64,000 nt of DNA from Lycium barbarum (taxonomy: Eukaryota > Streptophyta > Magnoliopsida > Solanales > Solanaceae), in contig NC_083348.1 in NCBI RefSeq assembly GCF_019175385.1, positions 1,379,001 to 1,443,000 on the forward strand, read 5' to 3'. Made by a program: the position numbers and the translations under genes. The notes beneath the pieces are model-generated. The model did not search any database. It had not been told where the DNA came from and saw nothing but the letters and a program-made list of their open reading frames with translations. How positions within the stretch are numbered: position 1 is the first letter of the stretch; the number at the start of each line of letters is the position of its first letter. Shown in pieces: positions 32,779-45,132 of the stretch.

Positions 32779-34634
32779 TGTCACCAACCCACAAGTCGTG
32801 CGGGCACCTACCATATTACTAACCTAGTAGGCAAACCCTTACCAATAAACCCAACATTTTAAAAACCATACGAGAACCATATTTGAAAATTACAGAATTT
32901 AAAATAAAAGCTTCGTACAGACTTGCTTCAAAATACAATATATCCGAAAGAAATTCCCGGGGTCTAGTCTAGACAGGTACAAGAGCTCCTAAAATACATG
33001 AAGACAAAATAAATGACACAGCCTCCACCGGGAGTGAGATAGGTGAGGTTGTAGGAGAATGTCTGGTAAATCCACATGGCGAAACTTCAGCTAAGACCTG
33101 TAACACATCTACACCCAGAGAGGGCGTAGCAAGAGTAGTATCAGCACAACACACGTACTGGTAAGCATCATAGGTCGACTAATATTAGTTCATACAATAC
33201 AATATGAAGTCAACAAGATAAACATATGGGCACTTAATACTCAATTCTAAGTCACAGGATATCCCATAACAGAGTCGCAACCTAAGATGAAGCTTCTAAA
33301 CCACAAATCTGTCTAGTATCAATAATCTTACTTAATAAGCACAAGCCCAAGTTCCTTCCCTAGATAGAGTCACTAATCCACAATTTAACTCAATCAATGA
33401 TCATACCAATACCCCAACAGCCGTTTCAACAAACACACCAAAATCAGAACTAAACGAGCATACAATAATGCAGAATAAAATGAAATGATATGCAATGTAA
33501 AATATGATGATGTGCAATGCAATGTAACGCAATGCCCTGGACAATACACACTGTACATACATGCTATCTGATGTCATTGCTCAGCAGTCATGGCCTGCAG
33601 GGGACCCATGGCGTCCATGTACCACTCGTTCCGGATTCACTCTTCGGATGCGGATCCAAATCACATATACATACATTCCGTGTATCCAGCTCAATGGCCA
33701 CAAGGCCAGATAACACGATGCGTACACTCGGACTTGCCTGCTACCTGTATTTCTGCATAAACCATGCAATGCAGTACAACGATGCGATATATCAACCCAA
33801 CCATAATTCCAGCCCTTGATAGGCGTACTGTCAACCCATCTCAATATAGTTCTTTCAATGCGAACCTCTTAATTTCAAGGAAAAACAACCATATGACTAT
33901 TCAACACAATCGGGTATAAAGACGGAAATCACCCTCTTCTAGGGTTTCATAAAGTAAACAAGGAGTAACCCATTAGTGATAACAACACTTTCTATTAAAT
34001 ATAACCCATTATTACCTTAGCCATCATTTATACAATAATTTAGTCACATTAGAAGTATGTCCATCCGAACTCCATGTCCGAAGACCTAATCATGTATTCT
34101 CCCGTCAACTCTAAAGTATATACGATTCGCTAATGAAAGTCTAACTAAAGTAAGCCATAGCCTACCTCGTTGACGAACAGATATTTGATTCTCCATGAAT
34201 TGCTCGTCTTCCTAGCCTTCATCCGAATCCATGAGAAATAATATTCGTGGGGAATGGTGGGGAGGAAATTAGAAAGGTTTCTTTTTCTTGGTGTCAAGGG
34301 GTTTTCTTTCATAAAAAATCCTAGGAGAAGCCCTTGGGAGGCTTTTGTTGAAAAAGGGGAGAAAAATAGACTAAGTAACCAAAATCAGGCTACTACCCTG
34401 CGTAGACTGCTGCGGTGGTCGCTACGCCGCTATAGCGGTACCTCTATGGCGGTCTACTGACCGCTATAGCGGTCCGCTTCACTCCCCTGGCCTGTAATTT
34501 CCAATTCTTTTCGAAATTGATTTTTCCCACTCTCAACCCTTAAAACACATCATGGAGCTCATTATTTACAATCCTCGATATATATTGGGCATGGTTTCGC
34601 GAAATATTAAATAACAACCGGACGGGTTGTTACA
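32779..34634 (-). repeat. 3' LTR of element 4
   Basis: Starts TGTCACCAACCCAC, a 5-bp shortening of the TGTCACGACCCAACCCAC seen at 38135, and ends GGGTTGTTACA. A small palindrome array at 34406-34475 contains ACCGCTATAGCGGT-type words. Confidence 0.9.
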
Positions 34635-34670
34635 CCAGATACCAATTAAACTACCGTTCGTCCCCGAATA
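34635..34670 (-). other. Pre-LTR block shared with element 1
   Basis: Plus-strand text CCAGATACCAATTAAACTAC then CGTTCGTCCCCGAA parallels 12204-12239. It replaces a normal polypurine tract. Confidence 0.65.
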
Positions 34671-34789
34671 GGGTAGGGTGAGGTAAGGGTCACCCTCCTG
34701 AGTCATACACCATGAGAAACAGGATTTCGAGCCATTGTTATGGGGAAAGAATGAACGACAAAACAAAGCAAAAAAAAAAAAAATCACTG

Positions 34790-35877
34790 CCGCCGCTATA
34801 GCAGCCAGCGGACCGCTATAGCGGTACCACTGCAGCGGTCTAAATGCCGCCCGCAACGGTCATCGGGCAGAATAAAAAAAAATAAAGGGGGTGAACTTCC
34901 CACTTCCCTCATTCCCCCATAACCGAAAAAGCTCTCCACTTCCCACGAAATTCTTCCCCCCTTATACATTTCTCAACCCCTCATTTCCCTCCCCACTCCC
35001 TTATAATCACCCTACCCTCTTTCCTCTATCAAAATATCCACACAAAATCTGAAAAGGCAAAGGTTTCTTCTATATCCTAAGGTTCACTTTTCTCTTGTTA
35101 GGCTTGCAGATCTCTCACTATTTCAAGGTATGCACTCTCCTTTATTGACCTATAACTTGTCTATGGCCTTTTATTTCAAAAATTTCATGTTTCACTTGCT
35201 AGATTAGAAAGAATTCCAATTTTCTAGACAAAAGGGGTTTTTGTTTCTTGGGGAGGGTAGTTCCTTGGATCATGGAGGGTTAATTCACGTTCATAAGGTC
35301 TTAGCAATACTTTGTACTACAGATTTGCTGAACAGGGGGTTAGTTTTTATATTGGGGTGGGTTTCTAATTATGGTTGGGGTTCTTACTAAAATTTTTGGT
35401 AATTACGGTAGTTGAAATAGGGTAAAACAAGTTATAAAAATCATGCATGCTATCCTACTATTTGATCCTTGACAAAAATGGAAAATGGGGAAACCATAGT
35501 GAAAATTTTGGGTTTGGAACAGGGTCAGGGTAGGAGATTTTTGGACTAGGGGAGGTGTACCGATGCGGTGGTCCTTCTATCGCTACAGTGGTATCGCTGT
35601 AATGGTGAGGCCGTCGCTGGGAGCTGTCTATCAGGGCTGGGAGGTGGCCGCTATAGCGGTGACCTGCTCGCTATAGCGAGCCTGCTACAGCGACCAAGCA
35701 CCGCTATGGCGATGCCTTGGCCGCTGTAGCGGCTTCGCTGCAGCGGCCATACCACCGCCGCAGCAGAGCTGCTTTAGGCAGAATCCAATTTTTGGGTTTT
35801 TCTACTATTTCATGCATGGTCTATCACTACTAACTCTTTATGTCACACTAATCTAACTCTGCTTTTCACTTTTTCAG
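34790..35877 (+). promoter_or_regulatory. Promoter-like region, leader and intron of the antisense gene
   Basis: A palindrome array (34790-34861) is followed on the plus strand by TATA-like CTTATACATT near 34960 and CTTATAATCACC near 35000, then a pyrimidine-rich leader. AAG|GTATGC at 35128 and TTTTTCAG|G at 35877 fit splice donor and acceptor of a 750-bp intron. The intron holds a second palindrome array (35559-35766). The coding part follows 20 bp later. This reads like an LTR-type promoter facing opposite to the element's own transcription. Splicing is inferred only. Confidence 0.4.
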
Positions 35878-35896
35878 GTTAACTCTCTTATAAATC

Positions 35897-37254
35897 ATAG
35901 CGGATCAACAACAACAACAACAACAACAACAACAAAGACAGCAACCCCCTGCTCGCCCCGCATATATCAGGTTCCCCAACAACGCTTGCAAGCGGCATTT
36001 CATGGAGCAGTAAACCAAGGGTCTGCTTCATGAGAGGGCTTTCGTTATGGATCGGGTTGAAGAGCTGGCCCTAAAATTTCTACACCACATTGGTTGGGCC
36101 CAGCTATCTGAAGAGCCCGGTGATGTCAACTACAATTGGGTCAGGGAGTTCTATGCCATACTCCCTACTACTGTGGATTGGACTGCCCTGCAGCCACATA
36201 TTACCGTTCGAGAGGGTGTCGTAACGGTGAGTGTCGAGGCCGTCGAGGCCGTCAACGCCGTTCACGGGGTGCCCAACCCTCCACAAGATGAGCTGAAGGC
36301 CAAGGACATTGAAAGCAACGGGCCGTGCTTGGCGAGAATGTTGGTATGAGAAATAAAGAGAAAGAAGGCTACTTGGGTTGTCTCACGATTGGCTATAAAG
36401 AGCAAACACTTTACTCCTAAGGCCCAGAGGTGGTTAAGTCTCATTGCCCAACGAGTTCGCCCCTCGAGCAATACTACTGATATTACTTACCTACGGGCCC
36501 TTATGGTGGCTTGCATTATCGATGGTGTGCCCGTGAATGTGGGTATGTATGTGATCAAAGAGTGGCGAGGTTTTGCAGCCAGGGCGGGCCCGAGCTTGAT
36601 GTTTCCCTCCCTGATTACCCATCTCTGTCGTAATGCTGGGGTGCCTATAGAGCCTGGGGACTACTTTGTGGAGTGCGATGTCACCTTTGACCCATTGAAG
36701 GTCAAGGGATCACAGGGCAGGGGCAAGAGGAAGAGACTGGCTCAGATGACAGTAAGGACAGTGGTGTGCCACCAGACGGAAGCAGTCAGTCACAGACCCC
36801 AGACACTCTAGAGCGTATGGAGGCTGATATGGCTGCGATGAGGGCGGCTATGATGGGATTTACATGGTCTTTCATGGAGGCCGGGTCGTCTCGCAGTACT
36901 GCGGGTACTGGCTACTTTACTGCTGAGCAGATGAAGGGTTACATGGAGACCCAGACTAAGATGGGAGAGGCTATTGATGCCTTGTAGGGCGTCTATGGAT
37001 CTAGGGACAAGCTATTTGTGAAGATGTGGAAGGGTGTAAAGAGTCTCCTGAAGGCCCTAGTCCCGAAGGCGAAGCCTCTGAAGATGACTACCAGAGATGC
37101 CTCCCAGTTCTCCTTTCTTAGCCAGTCCGGACTTGGTAGTGAGGATTCTAGTGACTCGGAGGATGGTGGCGAGGAGTGGTTTAGAGATCCCCCCCCCCCC
37201 CCCCACCTCTCTTTTTATCAGCTTTGGTTAGCATTTTCCCGTATTGGACTTTGA
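35897..37254 (+). pseudogene. Antisense putative plant transposon protein (PTPP-domain-like)
   Basis: The frame probably began at 35897, where ATA stands in place of ATG before GCG-GAT and a run of about ten CAA codons (polyglutamine). RFPNNACKRHFMEQ ends at a stop (36011). The frame resumes with the start at 36047: VREFYAILPTTVDW, VTVSVEAVEAVNAVHGVP, stop at 36347, then AQRWLSLIAQRVRPSSNTTD and FPSLITHLCRNAGVPIEPGD. Fold and order match the putative plant transposon protein domain common in nightshade genomes. A frameshift near 36780 leads to an acidic C-terminus with a coiled-coil-like stretch and a 17-bp C run. Its biochemical role is unknown. It lies antisense to the LTR transcript. Confidence 0.7.
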
Positions 37255-37489
37255 CGTTTAGACAATTTGTTTATTTTGGTTGTGTTTTGGCATGACATGC
37301 TTGGATAATCTTTGTTTTGTTATTTTGATGCGGGTGCCTCAGTTTAAGGGCGCTCGTAAGACAATTTCCCTCGTTGGGTGGATGTTTTTATGAATGTATC
37401 TGTTTTGGAAATCGACTTATTATGGTTTTATTAATGGACTACACAACTTGGAAAAATAGGGGAGAAGGAAGAGTTTACTGGTCAAATGG

Positions 37490-37654
37490 TACCGCTGCGG
37501 CGGTCACTCAACCGCTGCAGCGGCACCGCTATGGCGGTAAGTACGTCGTTATAGTGGCCTTCGCAAAAATTCTGGGTCCGCTATAGCGGTCTAATGCCCG
37601 CTATAGCGATTCTGCTGTAGCGGTAGCCTTACCGCTACAGCAGTGCTACAGTGC
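37490..37654. repeat. Third internal palindrome array of element 4
   Basis: ACCGCTGCGGCGGT, CCGCTGCAGCGG, ACCGCTATGGCGGT and CCGCTATAGCGG words in 165 bp, placed after the antisense pseudogene. On the minus strand it would lie about 500 bp downstream of the 5' LTR primer site. Confidence 0.7.
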
Positions 37655-38120
37655 CAGTGGCTGAAAATTCCGGTACTCTAGCTCATATCGCGTAAGGGTT
37701 TGCTTAAACGATTAGCGCGTAAAAACATGGTTTTCACTTACGAGAAAGACTTTGCTATTAACTTGCTACTATTCCCAGGATCAGTACCCAGTCTATAACA
37801 TCAACATTACCCTAGAACTTTTCTGCTTAGCCACACAGTAGATTTCGCACCTACTTATAAAAGGTCTTCCTTGAGTCAAAATAGAGAGACAACAATTGTA
37901 ATTGACAGTTACCAATTAGCCCGTTAAGATACCAATTGGAATCGACCAGAAACCAATTGGACCCAATAGGAGACAGCGCGTTTGGGTAGCACGATAGAGT
38001 GAATGAAGAGAAACTTCTAGATGTCCCATAGCCTCTTGCGGTCGGGTACGGTCATCATCGTACCACTCCACAAGACTCTACTAGACATTTGCTCTTGTAC
38101 TTGTGAGACCGGTAACCTAG

Positions 38121-38132
38121 GCTCTGATACCA
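38121..38132 (-). other. tRNA-iMet primer-binding site, element 4
   Basis: The minus strand reads TGGTATCAGAGC, a perfect match, two bases inside the 5' LTR. Confidence 0.92.
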
Positions 38133-38134
38133 AC

Positions 38135-40002
38135 TGTCACGACCCAACCCACGAGTCGTGCGGGCACTTACCATATTACTAACCTAGTAGGCGAACCCTT
38201 ACCAATAAACCAAACATTTTTAAAAACATGCGACAACCATCTTTGAAAATTACAGAATTTAAAATAAAAGCTTCGTACAGACTTGCTTCAAATTACAATA
38301 AATCTGAAAGAAATTCCTGGTTTCTAGTCTAGAAAGGTACAAGAGCTCCTAAAATACATGAAGACAAAATAAATGACACAGCCTCCATCGGGAGTAAGAT
38401 AGGTGAGGTTGTAGGAGAATGTTCGGTAAATCCACATGGCGAAACTTCAGCTAAGACCTGTAACACATCTACACCATCAGTACGACACACGTACTGGTAA
38501 GCATCATAGTTCGACTAAGATTAGTTCAAACAATACAATATGAAGTCAACAAGATAAACAGATAGGCACTTAATACTCAATTCCAAGTCACAGGATATCC
38601 CATAACAGAGTCGCAACCTAAGATGAAGCTTCTAAACCACAAATCTGCCTAGTCTCAATAATCTCACCTAATAAGCACAAGCCCAAGTTCCTTCCCTAGA
38701 TAGAGTCACTAATCCAAAATTTAACTCAGTCAATGATCCTACCAATACCCCAACAGCCGTTTCAACAAACACACCAAAATCAGAACTAAACGGCCATACA
38801 ATAATGCAGAATAAAATGAAATGATGTGCAATGCAAAATATGATGATGTGAAATGCAATGTAACGCAACGCCTTGGACAATACACACTGTACATACATGC
38901 TATCTGATGTCATTGCTTAGTAGTCATGACCTGCAGGGGACCCATAGTGTCCATGTACCACTCGTTCTGGATTCACTGCTCGGACCCGAGCACAAGCCTC
39001 CTCTCCGGAACGAACCTTGAATGTGGATCCAAATCACATATACACATTCCGCGTATCCAACTCAACGGACACAAGGCCAGATATCACGGTGCCCACACTC
39101 GGACTTGCCTGCTACCTGTATTTCCGCATAAACAATGCAATGCAATGCAACGATGCGATATGTCAAGCCAATCATAATTCCTGCCCTTGATGGGCGTACT
39201 TTCAACCCAGCTCAATATAGTTCTTTCAATGCAAACCTCTTAATTTCAAGGAAAAATATCCATATGACTATTCAACACAATCGGGTATAAAGACTGAAAT
39301 CACCCTCTTCTAAGGTTGCATAAAGTAAACACGGAGTAACCCATTAGTGATAATGACACTTTCTATTAAATATAACCCATTATTACTTTAGCCATCATTT
39401 ATACAATAATTTGGTCACATTAGAAGTATGTCCATCCGAATTCCACGTCCGAAGACCTAATCATGTATTCTCCCGTCAACTCTAAAGTATATACGATTCG
39501 CTAATCAAAGTCTAACTAAAGTAAGCCATAACCTACCTCTTTGATGAACAAATATTTGATTCTCCATGAATTTCTCATCTTCCTAGCCTTCATCCGAATC
39601 CATTAGTGATAATATTCATAGGGAATGGGGAGGAAATTAGAAAGGTTTCTTTTTCTTGGTGTCAAGGGTTTTTCTTTCATAAGGAACCCTAGGAGCAGCC
39701 CTTGGGAGTCTTTTGTTGAAAAATGAGAGAAAAATAAACTAAGTAACCAAATTTAGGCTATTGCCCCGCGTGGACTGTTGTGGCGGTCGCTACGCCACTA
39801 TAGCGGTACCGCTATGGCGGTCCACTGACCGCTATAGCGGTCCGCTTCACTCCCCTGGCCCGCAATTTTCAATTCTTTCCAAAATTGATTTTTACCACTT
39901 TCAACCCTTAAAACACATCATGGAGCTCATTATTTACAATCCTCGACCTATATTGGGCATGGTTTTGTGAAATATTAAATAACGATCGGACGAGTTGTTA
40001 CA
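38135..40002 (-). repeat. 5' LTR of element 4
   Basis: Plus-strand ends TGTCACGACCC and GAGTTGTTACA. It matches 32779-34634, with a palindrome array at 39772-39842. Its length differs by 12 bp from the other LTR. Beyond 40002 the target duplication GGTGA and the Tat RNase H resume. Confidence 0.92.
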
Positions 40003-40007
40003 GGTGA

Positions 40008-40860
40008 CTTTTCACCGTTGGAAGCGTGCCAATAGCATTTTGACTTTGCTCAGGTACTCCCGCATTTTATTGTACTTGGCCTCGCATTTCCCGAGGATTT
40101 TGTTTATGATTTATTGAGAATCACTTTTCAGCTCTACTACTTTAGCTTCGAGTCCCCAGACCAGTTCCAAACCTACAATTGCGGCCTCATACTCGGCCTC
40201 ATTGCTAGTCAAAGTCAAGCATTTTATAGCCTGTCTGATCATGGCCCTTGATGGGGTTATTAGGATGATTCCCAATCCAATACCTTTTATATTAGATGAC
40301 CCGCCCATATACAGGATCCACTCTTCGAAAGAGGCCTCGAGTTCCCGGGCCGCTTCCTTCTGCGCATAGTGTATCAAAGCAAGACTGTAATCCACCATGA
40401 ATTCTGCTAGGGCTTGCGACTTGATAGTAGTCCGGGACCGATAGGTGATATCATAACCAAATATCTCGATTGACCAACTCGCAAGCCTGCCCAAAAGCTC
40501 AGACTTGTGCAGGATTTTCTTAAAAGAAATGTTGTTACCACGCAAATAGGATGGCATTGAAAGTAATGTTTTAATTTTCGGGCCGTGACCACGAGAGCCA
40601 AGGACAGTTTTTAAAGATGCGAGTAACGAGCTTCATCCTCAGTCAAGGCTTTTCTAATATAATAGATAGGTGATTGCGTACCTTTCACTTCATGGAATAG
40701 CACGACACTTACCACAGTATTAGAGACAACCAGATAGACTAGAAAGGGCTCACCTCCCTCCAGGTTCACGAGTAACGGCGGGTGTGATAGGTACCTTTTC
40801 AAGTCTTTCAGTGCTTGCTGACATTTTGCGGTCCATTTAAAATATTTCTTCTTTTTTAAT
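40008..40860 (-). pseudogene. Tat RNase H region
   Basis: Sense order: FLVYLVVSNTVVSVVLFHEV and IYYIRKALTEDEARYSHL (first RNase H), then in another frame EIFGYDITYRSRTTIKSQAL and AEFMVDYSLA. These are followed by the second, archaeal-type RNase H characteristic of Tat elements: WILYMGGSSNIKGIGLGIIL and TSNEAEYEAAIVGLELV. The catalytic Asp expected in YxDGS is Gly here (LYMGGSS). A stop near 40111 and the element 4 insertion at 40003 break it further. Confidence 0.82.
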
Positions 40861-40909
40861 ATGCTAAAAAACTTCTGGCAGTGCTCAAATGATCGAGATA
40901 TGAACCTCC

Positions 40910-41439
40910 CTAATGTTGTACTTTTTTGACCAGTTGTTGTACCTCTCGGACATTAGTGAGCGTGTCCGAGATCTGTTTGATTGCTCGGATATGATTCAGA
41001 TTAGCTTTTACCACCCTATTGGTCACGATGAACCTTGGGGATTTGCCGGAGCTTACTCTGGAAGCATATTTCTCCGGGTTCAGCTTCAGATTAAGTTTGC
41101 GGAGGACGTCAAATACTTCCTGCAAATGTTTTATATGCTCCTTATTCCAAGGGATTTAACAACTATGTCATCCAAATAAACTTCCATATTTTGATCTAGC
41201 TGGTGTTCAAACATCCGGCTGGCCAATTGATGGAAGGTGGTCCCTGTATTTTTCAAGCCATGCATGACAGTATATAAATAGCTATCATGTTTCGTGATGA
41301 ACGAAGTTTTTTCTTGGTCCACCAAGTCCAAACGGATCTGGTCGAACCTTGAGAAAACATTCAAGAAGCTGAGCAATTCGTATCGGGCCACCGAGTCGAA
41401 AATGCTGTCAAGACGGGGCATGGGGTGCGAGCTTCTCAC
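40910..41439 (-). pseudogene. Tat reverse transcriptase
   Basis: MPRLDSIFDSVARYELLSFL, VFSRFDQIRLDLVDQEKTSF, YLYTVMHGLKNTGTTFHQLA and MEVYLDDIVVKS (catalytic YLDD) are the palm motifs. FDVLRKLNLKLNPEKYASRV follows in a shifted frame. The start of RT (the VVLVPKKNGKWR region) is poorly visible between 41440 and 41780. The D of the first palm motif appears as NVFSRF (usual D replaced by N). Non-functional. Confidence 0.82.
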
Positions 41440-42045
41440 ACACTTTATTCAAATCTTTTAAATCTAAATACACTTGAAAGCCATTAGGATTTTTAGGGAG
41501 TACCACCACATTGACCAGCCAATTAAGGTATTTCACCTCGCGAATTGCTCATACTTAATAAGTTAGGACACTTCATCCTTGACGAACTGGCTGCACTCAA
41601 TTGATATCAGGCGCCTTTTTTGATTAATAGGCTGACTATTCGAGTGCATGATTAATTTGTGAATGGCCAGCTCTGTCAGGACACCTGCAGTATCCGCCCC
41701 CGACCAAGTGAAGCTACTTAAACTACCTGTTAAACAGTTAAGTATTTTTTCGTAGGACTCAGAGTTTAAGCCCAAGCCAGGTAAACTTACTCCTGGGGGG
41801 TATTTGGTCAGTAAGCAATCAACTCCAGTTCTTCCGCTGTGGTCCTCTCTGCATTCGCTTTTTCTTGTGCAACGAACCCTCTTAGTATTGGACTTCGGGG
41901 TCAGGGTTCTGTAATTGGTAGCTGCTACTGCCCCTCGATTCTCCTTCTGTGGCTGCTAGGGTTATATCCCCTTGCCAGGTTTCAGATCTCCCTGGACCTC
42001 TGCAATCCCCCACGGGGTGGGAAACTTCAGGACCTGATGGTAAGT

Positions 42046-42660
42046 CTAGGGGACCGCCTTCATGGCGTGTAACCAGGGCCTACTAGGACCAATTCGTAGG
42101 GAATTTCTCTTTTTTGAGGATGTCGAACAAAGCTTATGAGGAGACCCCCATCCTCCCCCCCCCCCCCCCCAAACATGAGTGACTAGCTCGAGCTGCCTTT
42201 GGGTGTTTTCGATTGACAAGTTAAATCTGATCAGAGATTTTACCACCAGGATTACCCGCTCTGCCACTTGCATCTCTTTGAGCACTCGAAGGAGTATTAT
42301 AGTCATAGAGCTACCTGGATCAATTAGCACACATTTAATGTTAAAATTCAAGATTTTGAAAGATATTACCAGTACGCCAGCGGCTTTTTCCTCAGCTTCG
42401 TGGAATGTGATGAAGTCTTTCGAGTGATCCCTCCCCCTTTCCAGGTGGGAGAGGGATCCCATCGTTGCTTCTCCTGAGATACTGATCCTACTACCTTTCC
42501 TTCAAAGATCACGTTGATCCTCTCCTGGGGCGCTGGCCTGTTGTCTGAAGCCCCGGCCCCTTTTTCCCTATCACGCTTGTTTCGATTATCTATGAACTCC
42601 TCCAGATGCCCCCTCCGGAGCAATTATGCGACCTCGTAACGGAGATGTTTGGAATCAGTT
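42046..42660 (-). pseudogene. Tat gag end and aspartic protease
   Basis: DSKHLRYEVA, stop, LLRRGHLEEFIDNRNKRDRE marks the zinc-knuckle-distal end of Tat gag. A linker and INVIFEGKVVGS follow, then the protease with CVLIDPGSSMTIILLRVLKE (D-P-G, usual for Tat). A 15-C homopolymer at about 42157 may have caused a later frame break. The gag breaks off at about 42660, the 5' truncation point of the Tat element. Confidence 0.8.
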
Positions 42661-43905
42661 AGAGATTTGTATTTCAAGGGTTTAAAGACAAGTGGGTCGT
42701 ATCCAATCCCAGAATCTCTCTTTCTAGGGTTAATATTTGTGATTACAAGAGTTAGATTGAAAGAGCCGAGCCTCCGAAATGGTAAAATCAAGCAAGATAA
42801 ATAAGTATTCAAAGACAATCAACATGCTCGGATGTATATATTTATTGAGAGAAAAATAAGAGATAGGTTACAAGAGATGATATAGAAGTGCCTTAGTTTA
42901 CTTGATAAGCTACCTATATAGAAACCAAAACAAGACTTTTCAACCCTAACGGTCGACTAATGTGACCCGACTGTATCCCCACATGCTCCTCTACCACAAC
43001 ACTTTGTTCGAGATTTATTGATATGACCCAAGTAGGTGGAAGTGGGTGTCAGCTGTGGAAACCCTCCCGGCCTCTCTGAGCTCCCGGTTGGAGAAACTAG
43101 CCCGAACATGGATTTTACACAATCCAAAGGTGTTATAGAACAGATCCTTTTGTGTATTGCGTGGTATTTGTGTTAATGTTGCAGTAGCTCTTCAAATCTG
43201 TGTGTTAATATGAGGTATCATAAAACCTTCTCCGTCATGTGAATGGGTGGCTATTTGTCTCTGGTTTAAAATTGGTTGGAGAATAAGTTATAAAAGATCC
43301 GCATTTTGTATTGTTGAGGAAACTCTAAATCTGGGAGAATTAATTTGTAAAAAATAATACAGCTTGAGTTGTTGACACGCTGTATTTTTTATTGCCTTGT
43401 GAATATGATTCTTCATGTAATGTTGTATGCTTTCAACGGGAAAGGGTTGAGATGGTAGAAGGTGTAGCTCAGTGTTGTTGGAGAATGTAGAGAATATATC
43501 ATTTTTTGAAGCTACTCCTTTCTTATTTTGCAACTAATACAGATTATTACAATTGAGAAATTTTATGGGATGTATCGGATTCTGTCTCCCTCTGTAAAGG
43601 GACTTTCGCGCCATGGTAGCGAAAATCTGAAGTGAATATCGAACACCGAATGATTACAACAAAAAACAAAATACAAATGCCGACTAGTAATATGATCACT
43701 AAATGTACATCTTTATTTATTAAATGTAATAATGATCTTAGACAATATAATGACAGGTAATTCCTTTCTTTCTATTTCTTCTAATATGCCTATGCTACTT
43801 TTCATTTTAGGAGGATTGCCCCTTTTCTCTTGGAATAGAATTATCTATTTCTCTTGAGACCAAATGTGTCTTTTATTATGAATAAAACATACCTCTAAAT
43901 ATCTA
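42661..43905. other. Flanking DNA, no gene recognised
   Basis: Moderately AT-rich, with no long frame and no repeat shared with the rest of the window. CCTTTTGTGTATTGCGTGG and CTCTGTAAAGGGACTTTCGC stretches look less repetitive and might derive from a gene's intron or untranslated region, but I cannot show it. Confidence 0.4.
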
Positions 43906-45132
43906 TCTATATATAACAGGAGAAGCAAAGCAAGAATATGATGACAAGTGTCATCACCAGAAAAATTTTAATTTTAAAAAGAAACTAAAAAAGAAAAAAA
44001 CACTTAGCAAAATTAAGAATAAATAATAAATAAAAAACTGCAAGTGGCAAAACAGTTATCAAATTAATTAATTAATAAAAATGCAAGGAGCAAAACAGTT
44101 AGCAAAATTGGAAAAAGAAAAAACTGTAACGTAAAATAAATGCAACAAGTCAACAACCGTTTTCTCGGCAAAATAAAAACAAAAACCTGCAGGGGTAAAA
44201 AGAAACAATTGCAAGGAGCAGATTAGAAAAAAACAAAATATAAAAAATAAAAAAATCAATCTGAAAACAAAAACCTGCAAGAGTAAAAAAAAAAATTGCT
44301 CCGAAAAGCAAAATAAATAAATTATTCAAATATATTTAGATAAAGGTAGTAATGTAACAAGGTAGTAATCTAACTTCTAACCGTAGTATATAGATAAAGA
44401 AAATAATTAGGGAACGGTTAATTAAAATATTTTAAAATAGTAATATTTTACCTGCCCGTTAGGATAATACTCCATTAGTAAACTGCTAATTAATAGTTAT
44501 ACAACTTTTCATCCTCGCTTTTGCAAATAATTTTTTACTTTTTGCTCGGTTACTTACTTTTTGTTTTAGTTTTTACTTCCACAATTAGTAAAGTAACATT
44601 CGACATTTTACTCATTGTGTTCAACATAACATTTTCATTTTTAATTTCAAATTCTTTGTTATTTGCAAATTCAATGTAGTTTCATATTTTCTGCAAATAT
44701 GATTTTGTACTTAATTTGATTACAAAATTTTGAAAAAAAAAAAAGGATTTACTTGCTATTCTGATTTTGTTGTGGTTGGTTATACTTTTGTTGATATCAT
44801 GTCTTTTTATCAATTTTTAAAAATGTATTTTGTTTTGCAGGAATAATATCAACATGTACAGTGATGAGGATTATGAAAGAGATAAAACTTAATTTTGATG
44901 GGATCTTGGAAATGGCCACCAAGATTTCTTCACTTCTTAAGGTAATAATAGGTAATATTTATTTATTTATTTATTTATTGATTCAAGACCTTTTGTGTTC
45001 TTAAATTTACGGTTATGTTTATGTAATTGATGAAAAGGCCTTAACTCACACGACAACATACTATTCTGCTTTAAGTTTGAATTGTTTTTGTTCATATTAG
45101 CCATGTTTTGGGGGTATATATATCGTTTCTTA

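Larger units (their letters stand above)
32779..40002 (-). mobile_element. Non-autonomous LTR retrotransposon, element 4, with TSD GGTGA
   Basis: LTRs of 1856 bp (left) and 1868 bp (right) bracket 3.5 kb with no gag or pol. GGTGA is duplicated at 32774-32778 and 40003-40007, inside the Tat RNase H gene. A tRNA-iMet primer site next to the right LTR puts the element on the minus strand. Its leader (TACAAGACTCTACTAGACAT-like text) and its pre-LTR block match element 1. The interior instead holds a plus-strand pseudogene with its own promoter-like region, plus three palindrome arrays. Confidence 0.9.
21296..42660 (-). mobile_element. Tat/Ogre-like Ty3/gypsy element, 5'-truncated and split twice
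   Basis: Pieces of one minus-strand element lie at 21296-22648, 31784-32778 and 40003-42660. They are separated by element 2 and element 4, each with its own perfect target duplication. In sense order: end of gag, protease, RT, RNase H, integrase with GPY/F tail, polypurine tract, 3' LTR. Integrase words such as FTKWVETKAFAK and DNGPQFVGAQITEFLEGLK, and RNase H words NEAEYEAAIVGLELV, are typical of the Tat branch. The 5' LTR and most of gag are missing. Confidence 0.88.
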
